Shown: positions 34,173-43,531, counted from the first letter of the stretch. The stretch: DNA of 64,000 nucleotides from Amycolatopsis nalaikhensis (GCF_030264295.1 NZ_CP127173.1:1433501-1497500), one strand, 5' to 3'. The notes: generated from the sequence alone by a model not told the origin. Translations and numbers: made by a program.

Positions 34173-35133
34173 AGAACGCGCCCATCTCCTCGATCGCTGC
34201 CGCCAGCTCCGCGCGCAGGTCCGCCGGTGCGAGGACCTCCAGGTGCGGCCCGAAGCGCAGCAGCTCGCCGATGGCCGGTTCACCCGGCTCCACCGGCAGC
34301 TCCACGGTGAGCCAGCCGTCCGCGTCGGGATCGTTGCGGCACTCGCGCAGTGCACGAGCGCCCACGGAACCTGCGTAGAACGGTACGAGAGCCTGCGCCC
34401 GCGGCGACAGGCGCACCACCGCGACGCGCGGGAACATCCGGCGTTCGAACTGCTCGGACCACTCCTGCCAGTACCGCGCGAGGTCGAACCCGGCGGGCCG
34501 CTCGAACACCTCGCCGAGGTCCTGCAGCTCAAGCACGCGCGAGATCCGGTACGTCCGGTCGGTGCCGTCGCAGCGCGCGGCGAGGTACCAGTTGCCCGCC
34601 TTCAGGATCAGGCCCAGCGGCTCGACCTCGCGGTCGACGACGCGCTGGCCCCACCGTTCGTAGCGGATCCGGATCCGGTGTGACGACCACACGGCGTCGG
34701 CGACCGCGGACAGCGTCGGCAGGCTTTCGATGCCGCGGTGCCAGCCGGGGACGTCCAGGTAGAACCGCTCGGCGACGCGGCCGGCGCGGTCGCGCAGCTC
34801 GGCGGGCAGCGCCGCGTACAGCTTGAGCTGGGCGGCCGCGAGGACCGTGCCGAGGCCCAGCTCGGCCGCGGCGACGGGCAGCCCGGCCAGCGACAGCGAC
34901 TGGGCCTCCTCTTCGGTCATCCCGGTGAGCCGGGTGCGGTAGCCGTCGACCAGCCGGTAGCCGCCGGTCCGCCCGCGGTCGGCGTACACCGGGACGCCGG
35001 ACGCCGAGAGCGCGTCGATGTCGCGGTAGACCGTGCGCACCGAGACCTCGAGCTCTTCGGCCAGCTCCTCGGCCGTCATCCGGCCGCGGTTCTGCAGCAG
35101 CAGGAGGACGGACAGGAGACGGCTGGCGCGCAT
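34165..35133 (-). CDS. WYL-domain transcriptional regulator (DeoR-type HTH)
   Basis: 322 aa. N-terminal HTH_11 (MRASRLLSVLLLLQNRGRMTAEELAEELEVSVRTVYRDIDAL), then the WYL domain (IRIRYERW...VVDREVEPLGLILKAGNWYLAARC) and a WCX C-terminal segment (VELPVEPGEPAIGELLRFG). WYL regulators sense small molecules or nucleic acid. It may regulate itself and the HemD-like gene that follows, and possibly the divergent DUF3224 gene 63 bp away. Start ATG 35133; the longer upstream reading is not coding. Confidence 0.9.
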   Translation of the reverse strand: MRASRLLSVLLLLQNRGRMTAEELAEELEVSVRTVYRDIDALSASGVPVYADRGRTGGYRLVDGYRTRLTGMTEEEAQSLSLAGLPVAAAELGLGTVLAAAQLKLYAALPAELRDRAGRVAERFYLDVPGWHRGIESLPTLSAVADAVWSSHRIRIRYERWGQRVVDREVEPLGLILKAGNWYLAARCDGTDRTYRISRVLELQDLGEVFERPAGFDLARYWQEWSEQFERRMFPRVAVVRLSPRAQALVPFYAGSVGARALRECRNDPDADGWLTVELPVEPGEPAIGELLRFGPHLEVLAPADLRAELAAAIEEMGAFYG

Positions 35134-35196
35134 GAAATCCAGTTTTGCAGAAATACCTGACACAAGCTGACAGGTAAAGCGGGCAAGGTGGTCCCC

Positions 35197-35592
35197 ATGA
35201 ACGCATTCACCACCAAGAACTGGGAAGAAAAGGTCGTCAGCGGGACCGAAGGCGGTCCTCGCGTGGCTCACGCTCGCGCCACGATGGCGTACCAAGGGGT
35301 CATCGAAGGTGAGTCGAGCTGCGACCTTCTGCTGTACTACGCGGGCGAGGGTTACGACAGCGGGCAGACGACGTCGCCGAGCTTCGAGCGCTTCGAGGGC
35401 AAGGTGGACGGTCGCGAAGGGACGTTCATCGTGCGCCACGAGTACACGTTCGACGCCAAGGGCATCGCTTCGACGTTCACCGTCGTGCCCGGCTCGGGCA
35501 CCGGCGAGCTGACCGGGCTGACCGGGACCGGCACGTCCGGGGGCGCGCTGGGCGAGGACCAGCTGGGCTACACGTTCGAGTACGCGCTGTAG
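35197..35592 (+). CDS. DUF3224 family protein
   Basis: 131-aa small beta-barrel protein (allene-oxide-cyclase-like fold in the family). Motifs: ATMAYQGVIEGESSCDLLLYYAG, FEGKVDGREGTFIVRHEYTFD, and VVPGSGTGELTGLTGTGT. Function unknown. AAGGTGG is well placed before ATG 35197. It is divergent from the WYL regulator, a common arrangement for a regulated target, and is 9 bp upstream of the next gene. Confidence 0.85.
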   Translation: MNAFTTKNWEEKVVSGTEGGPRVAHARATMAYQGVIEGESSCDLLLYYAGEGYDSGQTTSPSFERFEGKVDGREGTFIVRHEYTFDAKGIASTFTVVPGSGTGELTGLTGTGTSGGALGEDQLGYTFEYAL

Positions 35593-35601
35593 GAGTCGCT
35601 C

Positions 35602-36702
35602 GTGGACCGCCGTCAGGTACTCGCCTACCGCATCGCCGAGCACGGGCTGCACCGCTCGGCGGCCGACGTCGCCGACCTCGCCGTGGTGCGGGCCGGGCTC
35701 CAGGACAGCATGCGCGACACCGCGCTGCTGGCCCTGGTGGCCCGGCTCGACGGCGAAGTGTCGCTGGACGACGACCGGCTCGTGCTGGCCTGGACGTTGC
35801 GCGGCGCACCGCACTACCACCTGCGCGCGGACCTGCCGGAGGCGATCCGCGCGCTGATCCCGCTGGACGACGCCGACGCGCTGGCCCGGATGCTGTGGCA
35901 GCGCAAGGAAGTGGCGGTGACGGGCAAGGGCGCGTCGGAGGTGGTGTTCACGGCGGCGGCGGCGTTGCGCGCGGTGGTGACCGAGCCGATGACGAAGGGC
36001 GCGGCGAGCACGGCGGTGACGAAGAAGGTGCCGGACTCGTTCTCGCGCTGGTGCCGGGGGTGCAACGCGACGCACATCCACGAGCAGCTGATGCGCATCG
36101 CGGCCCCGCTGGGCGGCGTCCGCCTGGTGGCGGGGGCATCCCCGGCGACGCTGGCACCGCTGGAGGGCCGCGGCCGCCTCCGCAAGTCCCCGGACCCGGC
36201 GGCGGCGACGGCGGTGGTCGAGCGGTACTTGCGCCTGAACGGCCCGGCGTCCCCCGGCGACGCGGCGGAGTTCGCGGGCACGGCCCGCGCGGTCGTGGAC
36301 CGGACGTGGCCGGCGGACCTGGCCGAGGTGAAGGTCGACGGTAAGGTCCGGTACCTGCCGTCGGACCGTCTCGCGGCGTTGGAGAACCCACCGGAGCCGG
36401 AGGTGGTGCGGCTGCTGCCACCGTGGGACCCGTTCATCCAGGCGCGGGACAAGGCATTGCTGGTCCCGGATCCGGCGCGCCGCAAGGAGGTCTGGAAGAT
36501 GCTGGGCAACCCGGGGGTGCTGATCGCCGACGGCGATATCGCGGGCACATGGCGCACGAAGAGCAGCGGCGCGAAGCTGGCGTTCACGATGACGGTGTTC
36601 GACCCGCTCCGCCCGGCGGTCCGCGAGGAAGCGGAAGCCGAGGCGGCCCGGGTCGCGGCGGCGCGGGGGTTCGGAAAGCACACCGTCACCTGGGTCGGCT
36701 GA
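35602..36702 (+). CDS. Winged-helix DNA-binding domain protein (HTH_42 family)
   Basis: 366 aa of the HTH_42 family (AlkX/YcaQ-like; some members are DNA glycosylases for interstrand crosslinks). Seen: VLAYRIAEHGLHR at the start, SFSRWCRGCNATHIHEQLMRIAA in the middle, VERYLRLNGPASPGDAAEFAG and LLPPWDPFIQARDK near residue 270. Whether it has glycosylase activity is unclear, since I cannot place the catalytic QxQ motif of YcaQ. GTG start 35602, likely cotranscribed with the DUF3224 gene. Confidence 0.85.
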   Translation: MDRRQVLAYRIAEHGLHRSAADVADLAVVRAGLQDSMRDTALLALVARLDGEVSLDDDRLVLAWTLRGAPHYHLRADLPEAIRALIPLDDADALARMLWQRKEVAVTGKGASEVVFTAAAALRAVVTEPMTKGAASTAVTKKVPDSFSRWCRGCNATHIHEQLMRIAAPLGGVRLVAGASPATLAPLEGRGRLRKSPDPAAATAVVERYLRLNGPASPGDAAEFAGTARAVVDRTWPADLAEVKVDGKVRYLPSDRLAALENPPEPEVVRLLPPWDPFIQARDKALLVPDPARRKEVWKMLGNPGVLIADGDIAGTWRTKSSGAKLAFTMTVFDPLRPAVREEAEAEAARVAAARGFGKHTVTWVG

Positions 36703-36712
36703 CCCGGGCCGG

Positions 36713-37496
36713 TCAGAACACGACGCGAGCCGCCAGCAGCGCCTCCACCGCGGCGGGGTCGCCCTCGAGGTGCGGCTCCCCCGGCCGCCCGGAGAGGTGC
36801 CACAGGTAGTCGATCGCGCTGGTCCGCACCCGTGCGACGGGCTCGCCGTCGCCGAGCCGCCACTGTCCGTCCGGCTCCGTGAGCTCCAGGACCAGCGGCG
36901 GACCCGTCCACTCCTGCGCGAGGTCGCGCACAACCTGTGCGACGACGCCGTCGTCGCCTCCGCGGAACGGGCGGCCGGTGGCGCGCGCGATCTCCAGCCG
37001 GTGCATCCAGGTGTCGCGATTGGACAGCACATCCATGACGTACGCGAGCTTCCGGCTCGACGAGCGGCTCGCCGGGGAAGTACCGTTCGCTCGGCTGCCG
37101 CCGGATGAACCCCGGCGTGCGCCGCCGCATCCGGACCGCACGCGGGCCGACCCGCGCGAGCCGCGTTCGAAGCTCCACATCGGACAGTGGCGAGAAGGTG
37201 GCCACCTGCAACGCGTTGTGCGCGTCCAAAGCGGACAGTCCAGGAAACCGCCGCCGGGCGGCGCGGATTCGGCCACCGATCGTCCACGGCCGCGCCGTCT
37301 CGAGGTGCTGGCCGAGGAGGTGGGCGACGACCTCGTGCACAGTCCAGCCGCAGGCGGTCGGCTGTCGCCAGTCGCTGTCGTCGAGCGAGCTGAGGAGGTC
37401 GTCGAGCGCGGTCAGCTCCGCGAGGCCGCCGCAGGCGACTTCTTCGCGGTCCGGGCGCGGGATGGTCAGAGCGTGGGTGGTCCGGGTCTGGTGCAT
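36713..37496 (-). pseudogene. Mycothiol-dependent maleylpyruvate isomerase family protein, frameshifted
   Basis: The N-terminal MDMPI/DinB-like domain (ELTALDDLLSSLDDSDW, PTACGWTVHEVVAHLLGQH with a metal-ligand His) is read in one frame to FPGEPLVEP. The C-terminal part (KLAYVMDVLSNRDTWMHRLEIARATG, then AIDYLWHLSGRPGEPHLEG) is in another. One extra G within 37052-37056 explains the shift (784 bp = 3n+1). The family uses mycothiol for isomerisation or thiol transfer. Either a recent lesion or an assembly error. Its start overlaps the end of the upstream TetR gene by 31 bp, so it is a likely target of that regulator. Confidence 0.78.
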
Positions 37497-38122
37497 GGCT
37501 CCCCTCCCGGGGTGAAGTGCCGGACGAACATGGCGAAGGCCTGCGGCAGCAGCGAGCTGAAGCGGCCTTCTTCGTAGGTGGCGCCGGGTTCGTTGGCCAG
37601 TTGCTGGGTGACGGTCCCGGAAACCACGATCGAAACCAGGGCGACACCGGCGTCGGAATCGGCGGCGGGGTCGAGCTTCCCCGCCGCGACGGCGTCCCGC
37701 AGGGTTCCCCGCACCAGCTCGACCATTTCGACGCTGGGCCCGAAGGCTTCGGGCGAAGGAGCGAACTCGGGCACGGGCCGCCAGGCGACGAGCTGGGCGT
37801 GCACGGGGAAGGTCATGGCAAGCCGCCCGAGCGCCTCGACGGCGGCGGTGAGGGCGGGCAGCCCGGGCGGGCTCCCCTTCACCGCCCGGGCCACCACATC
37901 TCGCTGCTGTTCCGCGCCCTCCCGGAACAGCTCGTCGTACACGGCGTTGAGCGAGGCGAAATGCTTGTAGAGCGAGGGCTGCCGAATGCCCACGCGCCGC
38001 GCCACCTCGGAGAGGCTGAGTCCGGCGACGCCCCGCTCCCGCATGACGTCGACGGCGGTGTCGAGGATCTCCCGCCGCGTGTCCGCCCGGCGGCGTCGTT
38101 GGGGTCCGCGCGTCTCGTCCAC
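37466..38122 (-). CDS. TetR/AcrR-family regulator with WHG-type C-terminal domain
   Basis: 218 aa. N-terminal HTH: TRREILDTAVDVMRERGVAGLSLSEVARRVGIRQPSLYKHFASLNAVYDELF. The C-terminal ligand domain contains LVAWRPVPEFAPSPEAFGPS, typical of the WHG domain group. Probably represses itself and the overlapping mycothiol-dependent protein downstream. GTG 38122 begins the basic leader DETRGPQRRRRADTRRE. Ligand unknown. Confidence 0.88.
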   Translation of the reverse strand: MDETRGPQRRRRADTRREILDTAVDVMRERGVAGLSLSEVARRVGIRQPSLYKHFASLNAVYDELFREGAEQQRDVVARAVKGSPPGLPALTAAVEALGRLAMTFPVHAQLVAWRPVPEFAPSPEAFGPSVEMVELVRGTLRDAVAAGKLDPAADSDAGVALVSIVVSGTVTQQLANEPGATYEEGRFSSLLPQAFAMFVRHFTPGGEPCTRPGPPTL

Positions 38123-38135
38123 CGGGTCACTCCAG

Positions 38136-38162
38136 GCTATGAGCTCTAGCTTGGGCTATAGG
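38136..38162 (-). promoter_or_regulatory. Candidate TetR promoter/operator
   Basis: The only AT-richer stretch before the TetR gene: CTATGAGCTCTAGC followed by TTGGGCTATAG, with CTAT/ATAG ends and an internal AGCT repeat. It is 14 bp upstream of the TetR start. Weak evidence; an imperfect operator at best. Confidence 0.3.
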
Positions 38163-38222
38163 TTATTCCCCTCATGGGGCGGCGGCAAGACGCGGTCGCC
38201 CGGATGGAGCAAGCCCGGCGGC

Positions 38223-39326
38223 TCAGGCGTCCACGGCCAGCCGGTACCCCCGCTTGACCACCGTCTGCACCACCTTCCCGCCCCCCAGTGAAGTCCGCAG
38301 CCGCCCGATGGCGGTCTCCACCGCGTGCTCCTCCCCGCCCCCAGGCAACGCCGAGATCAACTCACGCCGCGAAACCACCCGCCCCGGCGAGGCCGCCAAA
38401 GCCCGCAGCAACGCCATCGGTGCCGGGGCCACCTCCCGCCACTCACCGTCCACAATGGCCGCTTGCCCGCGCAGCTCGATCGACCGTCCCCCGGCCCGCA
38501 ACCGCGGCGAGCGGGCCACCAGCGTCTCCGACACCGTCCGTGCCAACGCCCCGATCCGGGCCCGCTGCGGCTGGACCGTCGGCACCCCCAGCGCCGCCAA
38601 CGGTCCAGCCGTGATGGGCCCGACGCACGCCGCCACCACCGGCCCGGACAACGCCGACACCAGCCCCGGCAACCGGCCCGTCCGGCGCGCCAACGCGATC
38701 AACGACGCCGCCGCCGGGGCGCTCGTGAACGGCAACGCGTGGATCGATCCGTCCAGCACCCCGTCGAGCAACCGGTCCACCGGGCCCGGGTCGACCGGAC
38801 TCACCCACCGGTACACCGAAATCTCGATGACCTCGGCACCCGCGTCGCGCAACGCGTCCACGAAATACGGCAACGGCTCGCCGTGCAGCTGGACCGCGAT
38901 CCGCATCCCCGAAACGCCCGACGCCAGCAGGTGCTGCAACAACTCCGCGTTGCTCTCCGACGTCGGCGAGTACGACTCCGAAAGGCCAGCCGCGCGAAGA
39001 GCGCCCGTCACCTTCGGGCCGCGCGCCAGCAGCGAAGCCGACGAAAGCCGCGAGAGCAGGGAATCGCCGAGGCCCCAGCCCTCGGCCGCCTCGAGCCAGC
39101 CGCGGAAGCCGATGCCCGTGGTCGCCACCACCGCGTCCACCGGGGACGACAACAGCCTCGTCGTCGCCGCGTGCAGCTCCGTGTCGTCCGTCAGCGGCAC
39201 GATGCGGATCGCCGGCCCGTAGCGGACGCTCGCCCCCTTGCGCACCAGCAGCGCGCCGAGCTCGTCCGCCCGGCGCGCCGCGGTGATGCCGACCACGAAA
39301 CCGGCCAGTGGGAGCACATCGCTCAC
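38223..39326 (-). CDS. nnaR: NnaR-type regulator: HemD domain fused to OmpR-like winged helix
   Basis: 367 aa. Residues 1-265 are a HemD (uroporphyrinogen-III synthase) fold (VVGITAARRADELGALLVRKG, VVATTGIGFRGWLEAAEG). Residues about 275-367 are an OmpR/PhoB-type DNA-binding domain (LLRALAASPGRVVSRRELISAL...AVETAIGRLRTSLGG...VQTVVKRGYRLAV). This fusion is the hallmark of NnaR, the nitrate/nitrite assimilation regulator of streptomycetes and mycobacteria (Mtb Rv0260c). It ends the nitrate operon, and GTG 39326 overlaps the nirD stop. Likely activates the operon together with GlnR; whether the HemD lobe is enzymatic or a sensor is open. Confidence 0.9.
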   Translation of the reverse strand: MSDVLPLAGFVVGITAARRADELGALLVRKGASVRYGPAIRIVPLTDDTELHAATTRLLSSPVDAVVATTGIGFRGWLEAAEGWGLGDSLLSRLSSASLLARGPKVTGALRAAGLSESYSPTSESNAELLQHLLASGVSGMRIAVQLHGEPLPYFVDALRDAGAEVIEISVYRWVSPVDPGPVDRLLDGVLDGSIHALPFTSAPAAASLIALARRTGRLPGLVSALSGPVVAACVGPITAGPLAALGVPTVQPQRARIGALARTVSETLVARSPRLRAGGRSIELRGQAAIVDGEWREVAPAPMALLRALAASPGRVVSRRELISALPGGGEEHAVETAIGRLRTSLGGGKVVQTVVKRGYRLAVDA

Positions 39327-39667
39327 GGGCTCTCCACTTCGACCACGCCCTCTCGCACGCGCACCTCGAACACCGGCACCGAAACGTCCGGCGCGTCCAG
39401 GCACTGTCCACTGTCGAGGGCGAACCGTTCCTTGTAGACCGGCGACGCCACCACCGGGACGCCACCGGCGTCGCCCACGATGCCGCGGGACAGCACCGCC
39501 GCTCCGCTGCACGGGTCCCAATTGGACAGTGCGTAGAACCGGTCGCCCGGCAGCCGGAAGATCGCCACCTGCACGCCGCCGTCCAGGAGCGCGGCCACCC
39601 CCGCGTACTCCGGCACCGCGCCGGCGGCGCAGACCGCCGTCCAGGTTCGTTCGATCGACGTCGTCAT
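39323..39667 (-). CDS. nirD: Nitrite reductase [NAD(P)H] small subunit
   Basis: 114 aa, Rieske-like fold without the Cys/His iron-sulfur ligands, as is normal for NirD. Family marks: FRLPGDRFYALSNWDPCSGAAVLSRGIVGD and SPVYKERFALDSGQCLD. Partner of NirB in NAD(P)H-dependent reduction of nitrite to ammonium in the cytosol. ATG 39667 lies in an ATGA with the nirB stop. Confidence 0.95.
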   Translation of the reverse strand: MTTSIERTWTAVCAAGAVPEYAGVAALLDGGVQVAIFRLPGDRFYALSNWDPCSGAAVLSRGIVGDAGGVPVVASPVYKERFALDSGQCLDAPDVSVPVFEVRVREGVVEVESP

Positions 39668-42171
39668 CGGCGCACCTCCGGGACACCCAGCATCACGGGC
39701 ACTTTCTGCTCCCGCTCCGACCGGAACGAGATCGCCGGGTCGGGCGTGCCCGGCGCGTTGACGAAGGACGTGAACCGGGCCAGCTTCTCCGGGTCCTCCA
39801 GGACGCCCTTCCACTCGTCGGCGTAGTTGTCGACGTGCTTGGCCATCGCCGCGTCGAGGTCCTCGCAGATGCCGAGCGAGTCGTCGACGATCACCGCGCG
39901 CAGGTGGTCGAGGCCGCCCTCCATCTCCTCGATCCACGGCGCCGTCCGCTGCAGCCGGTCGGCCGTGCGCACGTAGAACATCAGGAACCGGTCGATCGTG
40001 CGGATCAGCGTCTCGGTGTCCACATCGGACACCAGCAGGTCAGCGTGCCGCGGGGCGGTGCCGCCGTTGCCGCCGACGTAGAGGTTCCAGCCGTTCTCCG
40101 TCGCGATGATGCCGAAGTCCTTGCTGCGCGCCTCGGCGCACTCCCGCGCGCAGCCCGAGACCGCCGACTTGAGCTTGTGCGGCGACCGCAGCCCGCGGTA
40201 ACGCAGCTCCAGCTCGATCGCCAGCCCGACGCTGTCCTGCACGCCGTAGCGGCACCACGTCGACCCGACACACGACTTGACCGTGCGCAACGCCTTGCCG
40301 TACGCGTGCCCGGACTCGAACCCGGCGTCCACCAGCCGCCGCCAGATCAGCGGCAGCTGGTCCACCGTGGCCCCGAACAGGTCGATCCGCTGGCCGCCGG
40401 TGATCTTGGTGTACAGCCCGAAGTCGCGGGCCACCTCGCCGATCACGATCAGCTTGTCCGGCGTGATCTCGCCGCCCGGGATCCGCGGGACGACGGAGTA
40501 CGTGCCGTTGCGCTGCAGGTTCGCCAGGTACCGGTCGTTGGTGTCCTGCAACGTCATCTGCTCGCCGCCGAGCACGTGCCCGTTGCCCAGCGTGGCCAGG
40601 ATCGACGCCACCGCGGGCTTGCAGATCGCGCAGCCGCTGCCCGAGCCGTAGCGGCTGATCAGCTCGCTGAACGTCGTGATCCGCGTGGCCTGGACGATCT
40701 CGAACAGCTCGGCGCGCGACTGCGGGAAGTGCTCGCAGACGGCCTTCGACTGCTCGACGCCGGCGGCGCTGAGCAGCTTGCTCAGCAGCGGGACGCACGA
40801 CCCGCAGGCCGTGCCCGCGCGGGTGCACGCCTTCAGCTTCGGGACGGTGTCGCAGCCCTCTTCGTGGATGGCGTTGGTGATCGCGCCCTTGGACACCGCG
40901 TTGCACGAGCAGATCTGTGCCGTGTCCGGCAGCGCGTCGACGCCGACCGCCGCGCCGCCGCCCGCCGGGGCGAGGATCGCGCCCGGCTCGGCCGGGAGCG
41001 GACGGCCGACCAGCGCGCGCAGCGTGTTGTACTCGGTCGCGTCGCCGACCAGCACCCCGCCCAGGAGCGTCTTGCCGTCGTCGGTGACCACGAGCTTCTT
41101 GTACGTCCCGGCGACCGCGTCGTTGACAGCGACTTCCAACGCGCCTTCAGTCGCCGCGTGCGCGTCGCCGAAGGAAGCGACGTCGACGCCCATCAGCTTC
41201 AGCTTCGTGGACGTGTCCGGCTCCGGGAACTCCCCGGCGCCGCCGGTCAGCTGGGCCGCGACGATCTCCGCCATCGCGTAGCCGGGCGCCACGATGCCGT
41301 ACACGCGACCGTCGACCGCGGCGCACTCACCGATCGCGTAGATCGCCGGGTCGCTGGTCCGGCACGACAAGTCCGTCAGGACGCCGCCGCGCGGGCCGAC
41401 GTCCAAACCGGACCGGCGGGCGAGGTCGTCGCGCGGCCGGACACCCGCGGAGAACACGACGAGGTCGACGTCGAGCTCGGTGCCGTTGCCCAGCTTGGCC
41501 AGCAGCCGCGAGCCGTCGGCCTCGATGGCGTCGGTCGACGTTCCCGTGTGGACGGTCACGTCGAGGTTCGTGATGAGCCGCCGCAGCAGCGAGCCGCCGC
41601 CCTCGTCGACCTGCAGCGGCATCAGCCGCGGCGCCATCTCGACGACGTGCGGGGAGAGTCCCATGTCCCGCAACGCCTTCGCGGCCTCCAGGCCGAGGAG
41701 GCCACCGCCGATGACGACGGCCGACCGGCGGCCGCGGCCCGGCTTGTCGATCGCCGCCGCGCGGATCGCGTCGAGGTCTTCGATGGTCCGGTAGACGAAG
41801 CAGCCGGGCAGGTCGTGGCCGGGCACCGGCGGCACGAACGGCCGCGAGCCGGTCGCCAGGACCAGGGCGTCGTAGGCGACGACGGCACCGGACGCCGTGG
41901 TGACCGTCTTCGCGGCCCGGTCCACTGAAACCGCCAGCTCCCCGAGCCGGAGATCCACAAAGGAGTCATCCGCGTAGTCGGACCCGGGCAGGGCGAGCGA
42001 CGCGGGGTCCCAGGTGTCCACGTAGGACGTGAGCGCCACCCGGTCGTACGCCGGGCGCGGCTCCTCGGACAGGACGACGATGTGCCAAGTGCCGGAAGGG
42101 TCTTCCGCGCGCACCGCCTCCACGAGCCGGTGGGCGACCATGCCGTGTCCGGCGACGACCAAGGTGGGCAT
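39664..42171 (-). CDS. nirB: Nitrite reductase [NAD(P)H] large subunit
   Basis: 835-aa siroheme/4Fe-4S/FAD enzyme, nitrite to ammonium. Order: FAD/NAD(P)H oxidoreductase (about 1-330: VVAGHGMVAHRLVEAV, VVIGGGLLGLEAAKAL), BFD-type 2Fe-2S domain (ICSCNAVSKG...GTACGSC, about 415-465), a second BFD-like CAICKPA, ferredoxin-like sulfite reductase half-domain, then the siroheme/4Fe-4S site with CVGSTWC and CAREC (C-x5-C...C-x3-C). GGAGGT precedes ATG 42171; the longer reading upstream is inside narK. Full family length. Confidence 0.97.
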   Translation of the reverse strand: MPTLVVAGHGMVAHRLVEAVRAEDPSGTWHIVVLSEEPRPAYDRVALTSYVDTWDPASLALPGSDYADDSFVDLRLGELAVSVDRAAKTVTTASGAVVAYDALVLATGSRPFVPPVPGHDLPGCFVYRTIEDLDAIRAAAIDKPGRGRRSAVVIGGGLLGLEAAKALRDMGLSPHVVEMAPRLMPLQVDEGGGSLLRRLITNLDVTVHTGTSTDAIEADGSRLLAKLGNGTELDVDLVVFSAGVRPRDDLARRSGLDVGPRGGVLTDLSCRTSDPAIYAIGECAAVDGRVYGIVAPGYAMAEIVAAQLTGGAGEFPEPDTSTKLKLMGVDVASFGDAHAATEGALEVAVNDAVAGTYKKLVVTDDGKTLLGGVLVGDATEYNTLRALVGRPLPAEPGAILAPAGGGAAVGVDALPDTAQICSCNAVSKGAITNAIHEEGCDTVPKLKACTRAGTACGSCVPLLSKLLSAAGVEQSKAVCEHFPQSRAELFEIVQATRITTFSELISRYGSGSGCAICKPAVASILATLGNGHVLGGEQMTLQDTNDRYLANLQRNGTYSVVPRIPGGEITPDKLIVIGEVARDFGLYTKITGGQRIDLFGATVDQLPLIWRRLVDAGFESGHAYGKALRTVKSCVGSTWCRYGVQDSVGLAIELELRYRGLRSPHKLKSAVSGCARECAEARSKDFGIIATENGWNLYVGGNGGTAPRHADLLVSDVDTETLIRTIDRFLMFYVRTADRLQRTAPWIEEMEGGLDHLRAVIVDDSLGICEDLDAAMAKHVDNYADEWKGVLEDPEKLARFTSFVNAPGTPDPAISFRSEREQKVPVMLGVPEVRR

Positions 42172-42172
42172 G

Positions 42173-43531
42173 TCAGACCTCCGCTCCCGCGAGCGCCAGA
42201 CCGCGCTCACTCGTGGGCTGTTCGGCGGGCTTCCGCAGGTAGACCGCCCAGGTGACGGCGAAGCAGAGCCCGTAGAAGACGAGGAACCCGATGAACGCGG
42301 GCACCCCGCTGTGCGCGTCGGCGAACGACTGCCGGAAGGCGAGGTTGATGAACAGGCCGCCCTCGGCGCCGATCGCGCCGGCCAGGCCGATCAGCGCGCC
42401 GGACAGGCGCCGCGCCTTGAGCAGCTCCGCCGCTTCCTCGGCGCCGTTCGAGATCGCGATCCTCGCCTTGGCGCGGAAGATCGCCGGGATCATCTTGTAC
42501 GTCGAGCCGTTGCCGATGCCGGTGAGCACGAACAGCACGATGAACGCGATGGTGAACAGCGCGAGGGACTTCGACGTCGAGGCGAGGACCAGCACGACCG
42601 TCGCCAGCGCCATCCCGATGAACGTGGCGAAGGTGATCTTGCCGCCGCCGACGCGGTCGGCGAGCCAGCCGCCCGTGGGCCGTGAAAGCGAGCCGAGCAG
42701 CGGGCCGAGGAACGTCACCGCGGCCGCCTGCAGCGGGGTGCGGCCGAACTGGTTCTGCAGCACCAGGCCGAAGGCGAAGCTGTAGCCGATGAACGAGCCG
42801 AACGTGCCGACGTAGAGGAACGACATCACCCAGGTGTGCGGCTCCTTGACGACCTCGCGCATCGCCTTGGTGTCGCCCTTCATCGTGGCGAGGTTGTCCA
42901 TGTAGAAGTACGCGCACACCGCGGCGACGACGATCAGCGGCAGGTAGATGAACAGCACGACCCGTGGCGCGGTCGCGCCCGCCGTGCCGATCACCAGCAG
43001 CCCGACCAGCTGGATCGCGGCGACGCCGAGGTTGCCGCCACCGGCGTTGAGGCCCAGGGCCCAGCCCTTGTGCTTCTCGGGGTAGAAGGCGTTGATGTTG
43101 GTCATCGACGACGCGAAGTTGCCGCCGCCGACCCCACCGAGGGCCGCGACCAGCAGGAACGTGCCGAGCGACGTGCCGGGGTGCAGCACGACGGCGGCCA
43201 GCGCCGTCGGGATCAGCAGCAGCGCGGCGGACACGACCGTCCAGTTGCGCCCGCCGAACTTCGCGACGGCGAAGGTGTAGGGCAGCCGCATCAGGCCGCC
43301 GATCAGCGTCGGCGTCGAGACGAGCAGGAACTTGTCGGCCGCGGAAAACCCGTAGTCCTTGCCCATGAACAGGACGATGACCGACCACAGGGTCCAGATG
43401 GAGAAGCCGATGTGCTCGGCGAAGACCGAGAACCAGAGGTTGCGGCGGGCGACCTTCTTGCCCGTGGACTCCCAGAACTCGGCGTTCTCGGGTTCCCAGT
43501 GCTCGATCCAGTGCTTTCCTTGGTGTGCCAC
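42173..43531 (-). CDS. narK: Nitrate/nitrite transporter (MFS, NarK family)
   Basis: 452-aa MFS transporter with about 12 helices that brings nitrate in or exports nitrite. Signature glycine-rich helices: GGVGGGNFASSMTNINAFYPEKHKGWALGLNAGGGNLG (NarK nitrate signature 1) and FVLTGIGNGSTYKMIPAIF with the second motif. Start: AAGGAG sits 6 bp before GTG 43531, so I prefer it to ATG 43564, which overlaps the upstream stop but has no ribosome site. It lies between the flavoprotein and nirB genes in a single operon. Confidence 0.93.
   Translation of the reverse strand: MAHQGKHWIEHWEPENAEFWESTGKKVARRNLWFSVFAEHIGFSIWTLWSVIVLFMGKDYGFSAADKFLLVSTPTLIGGLMRLPYTFAVAKFGGRNWTVVSAALLLIPTALAAVVLHPGTSLGTFLLVAALGGVGGGNFASSMTNINAFYPEKHKGWALGLNAGGGNLGVAAIQLVGLLVIGTAGATAPRVVLFIYLPLIVVAAVCAYFYMDNLATMKGDTKAMREVVKEPHTWVMSFLYVGTFGSFIGYSFAFGLVLQNQFGRTPLQAAAVTFLGPLLGSLSRPTGGWLADRVGGGKITFATFIGMALATVVLVLASTSKSLALFTIAFIVLFVLTGIGNGSTYKMIPAIFRAKARIAISNGAEEAAELLKARRLSGALIGLAGAIGAEGGLFINLAFRQSFADAHSGVPAFIGFLVFYGLCFAVTWAVYLRKPAEQPTSERGLALAGAEV

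Noticed and set aside
34165..37647. An 1160-residue open frame across WYL, DUF3224 and winged-helix genes
   Set aside because: Only the last 322 residues (WYL regulator) are natural; the rest is antisense to clear plus-strand genes.
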